Shown: positions 33,252-38,728 of the stretch, piece after piece
Position numbering within the stretch: position 1 is the stretch's first letter
How the letters are laid out: each line of letters starts with the position of its first letter
NCBI GenBank assembly: GCA_964453435.1
Contig: CAYVQZ010000052.1
Coordinates: forward strand, 1-38,728
DNA: 38,728 bases
Source: CAYVQZ01 sp964453435
GTDB taxonomy: Bacteria; Abyssobacteria; SURF-5
Reading direction: 5' to 3'
Position numbers and translations under genes: made by a program
Notes under the pieces: model-generated
Database searches by the model: none
Seen by the model: the letters and a program-made list of their open reading frames with translations, nothing else
What the model was told of the DNA's origin: nothing

Positions 33252-33389
33252 CTACTTGCGGAAATACTTATTGTAACAATCCCTGCAGCAGTAAAGAACC
33301 ATTCGTCGGAAGGAGCCATTTGTCACAACGACGCTCTTCAGCTCTTCGAACTTATCCACTCCGGCGCATTGGCAATACTGAATAAACAC
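33252..33389 (-). CDS. 45-residue Cys-rich (zinc-ribbon-like) protein
   Basis: A short open frame with GTG start, GGAG seven bases upstream (TAAGGAG), TAG stop and its own terminator 32 bases on. The product has C6-x-C8 in QYCQCAG and C34, C35 and C38 in LYCCRDCYNKYFRK; two Cys pairs about 26 residues apart and a basic C-terminus suggest a small treble-clef or zinc ribbon. There is no signal peptide or membrane segment. I do not recognise a family; a metal-binding or nucleic-acid-binding role is an inference. It sits between two convergent acyl-CoA gene groups. Confidence 0.65.
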   Translation of the reverse strand: MFIQYCQCAGVDKFEELKSVVVTNGSFRRMVLYCCRDCYNKYFRK

Positions 33390-33623
33390 CGAACATCTCC
33401 TTACAAAAGTCACTTTATCATTCGTGGCAACTGAAGGCGCAAGAGAGGCGCCAACAGGAGAGCGATAGATGCAAGTCCATTATTTATAATGCCTTGCAAA
33501 GAGAACAATTAGTATGCTATTGCAAGAATGTTGCCGGCGCGGGTGACAAATTTTCCGACGAAGGAGCAATTTTTGTCACGTGCGAGCCGGCGCGAGTGTG
33601 AGCGGTCGTTTAAACCTCGTGCT

Positions 33624-33956
33624 CTACTTGTCCAAAATGTAATCATCCCGAACAGGGTGCCATGCGTCAAGCGCCAGTGCGGGCGTATCGCCGACTTCCA
33701 CAGAATGCTCGACGTCGGCCGGAACAACCGCTATGTCACCTGATTCCATTTGCCGGCTTTCGCCACCGACAGTCATTTTCATCGATCCCCTCACGAGATA
33801 GGATATTTGTTCGTGAGGATGCTTGTGCGGCGGAATTTTGCTGCCTGCCGCGAGATCGAAGAACGTCATCATTGTTTTCTCGAGATAGACGCTTCGGAGT
33901 ACGATGCCGGGAAGCATCTCCTTCGAGGGCAATTCCGCTCGCCTGTAAAAGTACAT
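33624..33956 (-). CDS. Single-domain cupin protein
   Basis: A protein of about 110 residues with one cupin barrel: metal motif 1 in PPHKHPHEQISYLVRG and motif 2 in GDIAVVPADVEHSVEVG. Such small cupins bind a divalent metal and act as dioxygenases, isomerases or sugar or acid binders; this one cannot be specified. ATG 34013 would add 19 residues, but AGGAG and AAAGGGAG lie just before 33956. It follows the acyl-CoA dehydrogenase gene by 103 bases on the same strand and may be the last gene of the TetR operon. Confidence 0.8.
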   Translation of the reverse strand: MYFYRRAELPSKEMLPGIVLRSVYLEKTMMTFFDLAAGSKIPPHKHPHEQISYLVRGSMKMTVGGESRQMESGDIAVVPADVEHSVEVGDTPALALDAWHPVRDDYILDK

Positions 33957-34059
33957 CTCCCTTTCTCCTCGGTCGACCGTAAGACGGCGTGAGAAAACAA
34001 GGGACGGCTCCATGCCGCCCCCTTGTTCACTTTTGCTGTTCTGATTTCTGCTTGCCCGC

Positions 34060-35205
34060 CTACCGAGGCATCAGCACTTCGCGGGCGATCACCAGCCGCT
34101 GAATCTGGTTTGTTCCTTCATAAATCTGGAGCAATTTCGCGTCGCGCATGAGTTTCTCAACCGGATACTCACGCATGTAGCCGTAGCCGCCGTAAATTTG
34201 GACGGCGTCGGTGCTCACCTGCATTGCTATGTCGGAGGCGTAGGCCTTGGCTATCGCGGCCCACAGGGTGTTACGCTGCCCCTCGTCGCACAGCCAGGCC
34301 GATTTGTAAACCATCAGTCTCGCCAGCTCCACTTTCATGGCCATTTCGGCAATCATGAACTGAATCGCCTGATTCATGGCGATCGGCTGTCCGAACTGCA
34401 CGCGCTGTTTCGAGTATTCCGCCGCATATTCAAGGGCCGCTCGAGCCAGTCCCACGGAAGAGGCCGCCACGCCGGGGCGGCTCTTGTCCAGCGTCTGCAT
34501 GGCAATTTTGAAGCCGTCGCCCTCTTTGCCGAGCAGGTTCTCTTTGGGCACGCGAACATCTTCCAAAATCACTTCCGATGTGTTCGAGGCACGCTGTCCC
34601 ATCTTGTCCTCTTCTTTTCCCGCCGACACACCGGGCATGTCTTTTGTGACCACAAATGCGCTCAGACCTCGATGACCTTTGCTCTTGTCGGTTGACGCAA
34701 AGATCGTGAACATGTCGGCTACGCCGCCATTGGTAATGAAACACTTGGTTCCGTTCAATACGTACTCGTCACCCGTCTTCTTCGCGGTTGTCGCCACGCC
34801 GCCCGCATCAGAACCCGCGTTCGGCTCGGTCAAACCAAACGCCGCGAACGACAGCTTTTCGCACAGAGGGGATAGGAAATTCTTTTGTTGCTCTTCCGTC
34901 GCGGCTATCAGAATCGGCGTGACAGCCAGCGAGGTTGCGGCGCGTGCCGTGTTGATGCCGACACATCCCCAGGAGATTTCCTCGGCAATGACACAAGAAT
35001 CGACAATGCTGAGCCCCCCGCCGCCACAGACCTCGGGGATGGTCTCATTCATCAGGCCGACGTCGAACGCCTTCTGAAGGATTTCATACGGAAACTCGCC
35101 GGTTCTGTCGTGATGTTCCGCCTTCGGCCGAATTTCCTGTTCCGCGAATTTGCGTGCAGTCTCCTGCAACATCCGTTGCTCGTCGGTCAGGGAAAAGCTG
35201 ATCAT
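34060..35205 (-). CDS. Acyl-CoA dehydrogenase (short/medium-chain type)
   Basis: A 381-residue FAD enzyme of the MCAD/SCAD/butyryl-CoA group: FSLTDEQRMLQETARKFAEQEI at the N-terminus, FGLTEPNAGSDAGGVATTA, CFITNGG, QIYGGYGYMREYPVEKLMRDAK and YEGTNQIQR, whose Glu is the catalytic base. Electrons go to an electron-transfer flavoprotein not encoded here. The longer frame to 35235 is rejected because AAGGAGAGG lies six bases before ATG 35205. It is 26 bases downstream of the tetR gene and co-transcribed with it. Confidence 0.95.
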   Translation of the reverse strand: MISFSLTDEQRMLQETARKFAEQEIRPKAEHHDRTGEFPYEILQKAFDVGLMNETIPEVCGGGGLSIVDSCVIAEEISWGCVGINTARAATSLAVTPILIAATEEQQKNFLSPLCEKLSFAAFGLTEPNAGSDAGGVATTAKKTGDEYVLNGTKCFITNGGVADMFTIFASTDKSKGHRGLSAFVVTKDMPGVSAGKEEDKMGQRASNTSEVILEDVRVPKENLLGKEGDGFKIAMQTLDKSRPGVAASSVGLARAALEYAAEYSKQRVQFGQPIAMNQAIQFMIAEMAMKVELARLMVYKSAWLCDEGQRNTLWAAIAKAYASDIAMQVSTDAVQIYGGYGYMREYPVEKLMRDAKLLQIYEGTNQIQRLVIAREVLMPR

Positions 35206-35231
35206 GATTATCCTCTCCTTTTTTACTGTCC

Positions 35232-35837
35232 TCACGCGTGCTGCTTCTTGAGAAAAGCCATAATAATTTCCTCGGTCGTCTTTTGGGCGCGTCCAAGCTC
35301 AAAGGCCTTCTCGTCGAATATCCATTGTATCATCAGACCCTCAATCAGGCCTATCAGGGATGACGCCACGCGGGGCGGATCGCACTCCCTGAAATATCCC
35401 CCTTCGATACCTTCGCTGATGATCTTTCGGGTCAGGTGCCGGTATCGCGCATACTGATTCGCGTTTGCAGCCCTCAGAGTCGGATTCTTCGTGGAATGCG
35501 CCCAGAAGTCGAGGAGCACTACCTGAAATTTTTTGTTTTCTTTCACTTTTTCAAAAACTGCGCCGATGATCGCGCGAACTTTTTCCGGAGGGGTCTTGGC
35601 GCGCTCAACTTTCGAGGCAATGTGGCCGTCCAGGTCCTTCACAAGTTTTTCAAAAACAGACAGAAACAGTTCGTCCTTGTTCCGGAAGTAGTAATGGATA
35701 ACGCCTTTACTCACTCCGGCGGAATCGGCAATGTCCTGCATTGTAATGTTGCTGTAGCCCTTGAGCGCAATGCAGAAAAAAGTTGCCTCGATGATTTCGG
35801 CTCTACGTTTTGAAGCAACGCCTATTTTGGGTGACAT
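35232..35837 (-). CDS. TetR-family repressor of acyl-CoA metabolism
   Basis: A 201-residue regulator with the N-terminal HTH (AEIIEATFFCIALKGYSNITMQDIADSAGVSKGVIHYYFRNKDELF in full at 13-57) and a C-terminal ligand domain. It is first gene of an operon with an acyl-CoA dehydrogenase, so acyl-CoA is a plausible inducer, as for FadR-type TetR proteins. A strong promoter with a palindrome at the start site lies upstream, which suggests autorepression. No good Shine-Dalgarno is seen before the ATG. Confidence 0.9.
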   Translation of the reverse strand: MSPKIGVASKRRAEIIEATFFCIALKGYSNITMQDIADSAGVSKGVIHYYFRNKDELFLSVFEKLVKDLDGHIASKVERAKTPPEKVRAIIGAVFEKVKENKKFQVVLLDFWAHSTKNPTLRAANANQYARYRHLTRKIISEGIEGGYFRECDPPRVASSLIGLIEGLMIQWIFDEKAFELGRAQKTTEEIIMAFLKKQHA

Positions 35838-35873
35838 CGGAAGGTTGTTTCGGGTTCAAAGGGTGATTTAAAT

Positions 35874-35883
35874 TGGCCAGCCA
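35874..35883. promoter_or_regulatory. Candidate TetR operator
   Basis: TGGCCAGCCA is an inverted repeat (TGGC-CA-GCCA) within AT-rich TTAA flanks, placed exactly where transcription from the promoter at 35890-35919 should begin. A bound dimer here would block initiation. Confidence 0.4.
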
Positions 35884-35889
35884 GTTAAA

Positions 35890-35919
35890 ATTCTACCAAA
35901 TCTCCAGCACGCTTGTCAA
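35890..35919 (-). promoter_or_regulatory. Sigma-70 promoter of the tetR operon
   Basis: On the minus strand a perfect TTGACA (35919-35914), 18 bases, then TAGAAT (35895-35890). Transcription would start near 35883. Confidence 0.72.
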
Positions 35920-36195
35920 GGATTTTTCCGGCGCCTGCCCCACGCAGCCTCGACGAGTAGTGTCAAGAACTTTCTGTAAAATGCTCAGTAGCGTAATTTG
36001 TGTAACGGGCCCCTTGGGTGGTTTGGTTGCGGCTCCGCCGCGCCGTGTTCCCCGGCTAAGACAGCCGCTTCCAAATCCGAGTTTATCCGAGGTTGCAGAA
36101 GATAGCCGTTCGCCGGCTCATTCGCGTCATTCGCCCCCGCAAGGCCGTCGCCCCAGCCTCACCCTTTTCCCGGATTCCCGAAGGTGTCCCGAAGT
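35920..36195. other. Intergenic gap with repeat B copy 2
   Basis: No gene is seen. Repeat B copy 2 is at 36022-36041. Reading frames here have no motifs. Confidence 0.5.
36022..36041. repeat. Short dispersed repeat B, copy 2
   Basis: TTTGGTTGCGGCTCCGCCGC, one loop difference from 31904-31923, again with the GCGGC/GCCGC hairpin. Confidence 0.55.
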
Positions 36196-36224
36196 TTGAC
36201 ATACGACAAGGGGCGGGGTATAAT
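36196..36224 (+). promoter_or_regulatory. Perfect consensus sigma-70 promoter of tRNA-Gly
   Basis: TTGACA (36196-36201), 17 bases, TATAAT (36219-36224). Every core position matches the consensus. The spacer ends in a GGGGCGGGG-rich stretch. Transcription would start near 36231, eight bases before the tRNA. Confidence 0.92.
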
Positions 36225-36238
36225 TACCCTATCTTTGT

Positions 36239-36313
<75 letters not shown>

Positions 36314-36745
36314 TTTTCTTGTCTGCTCTAAGTCGGAGCATGCAGCGACAGCGAATCCGTCCCACGGCTGCGCTCGCCCGGGAAATTGGCGAAAGCGGTG
36401 ATTGCATCTTGAAATTATCGGCGCGGGGGACTGTGAAGCTGTCCGAAGAATTAGTTTTCTGCCGAAACCCAGCGAACGGGACTGGAACCAAATTTACGGA
36501 ATCGGCCGCTTCCTTGGCGATTCGCCCGGATGGGCGCCCCTAAAGCGTACGCGAATGAATCATCGGACACGCTCAGTGTACCAAAAAATTACGGGCGCGA
36601 GGTGTCGAGGATTCGGGTTTCTCCTGTGAGAGCGGATTCCTTCGTCTGTTGGGGTTTCCTAGAATGGAGCGGAGTTTTCCCGTAGCATTCGCTGTCGAAT
36701 TCTGAGAGAGATTCGCGGTGTACTGTTGCTGTCTGAGGACCTTAC
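36314..36745. other. Inter-tRNA gap without genes
   Basis: I see no gene, repeat or terminator in these 432 bases. Frames that run into the tRNAs give the well-known spurious GFEPATSTLA and GFEPTTCGF peptides. Confidence 0.6.
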
Positions 36746-36823
36746 GCGCCCGTAGCTCAGCACGGATAGAGCGTCGGACTTCGAATCCGCAGGTCGTGGG
36801 TTCAAATCCCACCGGGCGCTCCA
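36746..36823 (+). tRNA. tRNA-Arg(TCG), CCA encoded
   Basis: Cloverleaf with acceptor GCGCCCG/CGGGCGC, D arm GCTC/GAGC, anticodon loop CTTCGAA (anticodon TCG) and T arm GTGGG-TTCAAAT-CCCAC, discriminator T and encoded CCA. The outermost anticodon-stem pair (27-43) is T-C, a mismatch. Five T follow four bases later. A promoter could not be assigned. Confidence 0.95.
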
Positions 36824-37123
36824 GCTTTTTCAATGGGCGCCTGTCAATTCTCTCGCCATTGTTCGATTTCTTCCGCGACAAGCCACGAACGGGCTTGGCC
36901 GATTACAATTACAGATTTACATTGCCGCGTCTTGCGTCAAAGGTTCGTCGCGCATTGCGGGAAATTAAATCAAACGGCGGCTGTACCCAGAGCAAACGAA
37001 AAGAAAAGCGTTTTTGGAAGAGACTGGCTTTGCTGATCAGTAGCGAGCATAATCGACCTGATCTGCCGGGAAGCATCCAACTGCCCGCATGTGCTTGTTG
37101 CTGATGGAGGGATTTGAGGAGAT
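36824..37123. other. Gap between tRNA-Arg and the sulfatase-like gene
   Basis: No gene is seen. The last 25 bases hold GGAGGG and GAGGAG, candidate ribosome-binding sites of the next gene. Confidence 0.5.
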
Positions 37124-38536
37124 ATGGTGAGGCCTATCTGTGAGCGACAATGGTCGAGCATTGCAGCGGTCGCGCTCGTTGTAATTTGCGCAAGCACAGT
37201 GGTCACCGCATGCGGGCGAACGGAAAACATCGCGGTCGAAAACCCCATGAACGTTCTGCTCATTACCATTGACACTCTTCGCAGCGACCATCTGGGCTGC
37301 TACGGCTATGAGCAAGATATCTCTCCCAACATTGATATGCTCGCGAATCGGGGTATTCTTTTTGAAAGAACTATCAGCCAGAGTTCGGTCACGCCGGTTT
37401 CGCACGCATCGATCCTCACCGGGCAGAATCCCTATCGTCACGGGGTGCGGAGCATAACGGGAGGAGCGCCCCATAAGCTGGCTCGCGACCATGCCACCCT
37501 TTCCAATCTATTGCAGCATGCGGACTATCGCACGGCTGCTTTCATTAGCGCAATGACGCTTGAAAAGCGGAGATACGGCCTGGATGGTGGTTTCGAGGTT
37601 TATGAACAGAGTTTCTACGGGAAGGGCGCCGAGGATTTGGACCAGGGTAAACAGGGGGTCGACACAAGGCGCTCTCAGAATCTCGCCCAAAGGAGAGCCG
37701 ACACCACCACCAACCTTGCCGTTGATTGGCTTCGCCAGACTGCGGGACAACCGTTCTTTTTGTGGGTCCACTACTTCGACCCGCATGAGACCTTTCTCAT
37801 TCCTCCTATCCTGCCCGGTGTTCTTACCTACACCATCGACGGACCCTTGGCGGATGTCGACGCACGGATGTATGACATTGAGATAAAGTTCGTTGATCTT
37901 ATGATCGGATACTTGATAGGAGAACTCTTTAATCACGGCGTCGGACACAATACATTGATTGTGCTGACATCCGACCACGGGCAAGGATTGGGCGACCATA
38001 ATTATCATGAACACGGCATGCACCTGTACCAGGAGCAAATTCATATTCCGTTGATTCTCGTCGGGGAAACGCTGCCGAAGGGGATTAGACTGAACGTTCT
38101 CGCGCGCTCGATAGATATTGTGCCGACTGTTTTGGATATACTCGGTTACCCGCCCCAACATATTCCGGATATGGACGGGACGAGTCTGCAGCCGTATTGG
38201 AAAGGAGTCGGAGACGCATCCCCGCAAAGTATGGCCTATAGCGAGAGCTATTATCCAAAGGAAACCTATGACTTGTCACCCGTTATCTCGGTGATCAAGG
38301 GTGAGTGGAAACTGATTTATCGCTCTGAGGCCGAAAAAGAAAGCGAATTGTACAACTTGACCGAGGACCCGCTTGAGTTGGACAATGTGTTTCTCTCCGA
38401 ACCCGAACGCTCCCGCGAGTTCATCGAATTGATCAGCCGGCTTCAAGGAGACAGCAATGTGGTCCGTATGCGAGCGGATGAGGATCTTGATGAAGAAACC
38501 CGAAAACTGCTCAAATCACTCGGGTACCTCGATTAA
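37124..38536 (+). CDS. Sulfatase/alkaline-phosphatase-superfamily lipoprotein
   Basis: A 470-residue hydrolase or transferase of the alkaline-phosphatase superfamily. The N-terminus is a lipoprotein signal ending VVTAC (Cys30), so it is membrane-anchored and periplasmic. Metal motifs are LLITIDTLRSDHLGCYGY (D50) and VLTSDHGQGLGDH; HYFDPHE and the EHG-containing YHEHGMHLYQEQ are also typical. The active-site segment reads T90-P-V-S-H-A-S-I-L-T-G instead of C/S-x-P-S-R, so no formylglycine can form and Thr90 is the likely nucleophile, as in phosphoester- or phospho-sugar-transferring relatives. True sulfatase activity is therefore doubtful. GAGGAG is only two bases before ATG; the next codon, GTG 37127, is a possible start. 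Confidence 0.87.
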   Translation: MVRPICERQWSSIAAVALVVICASTVVTACGRTENIAVENPMNVLLITIDTLRSDHLGCYGYEQDISPNIDMLANRGILFERTISQSSVTPVSHASILTGQNPYRHGVRSITGGAPHKLARDHATLSNLLQHADYRTAAFISAMTLEKRRYGLDGGFEVYEQSFYGKGAEDLDQGKQGVDTRRSQNLAQRRADTTTNLAVDWLRQTAGQPFFLWVHYFDPHETFLIPPILPGVLTYTIDGPLADVDARMYDIEIKFVDLMIGYLIGELFNHGVGHNTLIVLTSDHGQGLGDHNYHEHGMHLYQEQIHIPLILVGETLPKGIRLNVLARSIDIVPTVLDILGYPPQHIPDMDGTSLQPYWKGVGDASPQSMAYSESYYPKETYDLSPVISVIKGEWKLIYRSEAEKESELYNLTEDPLELDNVFLSEPERSREFIELISRLQGDSNVVRMRADEDLDEETRKLLKSLGYLD

Positions 38537-38728
38537 TCGGACGGCATTCCCCTGAGCGGAGGCGGGCGCCTCGAATTATCATCGGACACTCTCACCATCC
38601 CCCATGCGGGGCCTGAGCCGTCAAGACAGGTCCCCGCAGTAGCGCATCCTGTTACGCGCCTTGTGTGACTCGCGGAATTGCGGCTGTGCCGGGGTTTTGA
38701 CGGCGCAGCAAGATTTGCGTGTATGAAT
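38537..38728. other. Window end, no gene seen
   Basis: A short GGAGGC-GGGC-GCCTC hairpin lies about 20 bases after the sulfatase-like stop, without a T-run. Nothing else is recognised before the window ends. Confidence 0.4.

Noticed and set aside
36573..36881. Reading frame crossing tRNA-Arg with peptide GFEPTTCGF
   Set aside because: Same artefact as for tRNA-Gly.
37124..38536. Naming this gene an arylsulfatase
   Set aside because: The Cys/Ser-x-Pro-Ser-Arg formylglycine motif is missing.

Overview
This window is a chromosomal segment from a Gram-negative bacterium with type IVa pili. Evidence includes lipoprotein and signal-peptide exports, sigma-54-type -24/-12 promoters and PilS/PilR regulation. 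Genus cannot be read from the sequence. Delta-proteobacteria-like lineages or environmental candidate phyla rich in TPR glycosyltransferases and acyl-CoA dehydrogenases fit best; this is inference only.

Region 1 (244-3735, minus strand) is a two-gene signalling operon: a membrane PAS histidine kinase with its own C-terminal receiver, then an NtrC-like response regulator whose GAFTGA loop is replaced. A near-consensus sigma-70 promoter (TTGACT-N17-TATAAT) lies inside the longest possible kinase reading frame and fixes a shorter start.

Region 2 (3853-23616, plus strand) is one co-oriented 19.7-kb block for type IV pili. It opens with an unusual fusion of a PilB/GspE-type N-terminal (MshEN) domain to a DnaA-type AAA+ module lacking the DnaA DNA-binding domain. 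It continues with pilB, pilT, pilS, pilR and pilC. Next come sugar genes (a nucleotide-sugar epimerase, a hexapeptide acetyltransferase and a GT2 glycosyltransferase), then three tandem paralogous DUF2723 (GT-C-like) membrane proteins with C-terminal TPRs, then two type IV pilin genes and a strong terminator. Sigma-54 promoters are seen before pilT (canonical) and before each pilin (a shared variant), which fits control by the PilS-PilR pair encoded in the same block. The layout suggests that the sugar and GT-C genes glycosylate pilins or another exported protein.

Region 3 (24178-30771) holds unrelated metabolic genes: an Old Yellow Enzyme with a trimethylamine-dehydrogenase-type Cys motif, a penicillin-acylase-family Ntn hydrolase, an unrecognised 163-residue protein, and an operon of a Gfo/Idh/MocA oxidoreductase plus a glycosidase-like TIM barrel.

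Region 4 (30900-35920) is an acyl-CoA module: a MaoC hydratase, two acyl-CoA dehydrogenases, a cupin and a TetR regulator with a strong promoter and candidate operator at its start site. A 45-residue Cys-rich protein is also present. The gaps around maoC are full of repeats.

Region 5 (36196-38728) has tRNA-Gly(GCC) with a perfect consensus promoter, tRNA-Arg(TCG), and a sulfatase-superfamily lipoprotein with a non-formylglycine active-site motif. No phage, integrase, CRISPR or intact insertion sequence was found. pilM-Q and the prepilin peptidase are not in the window.
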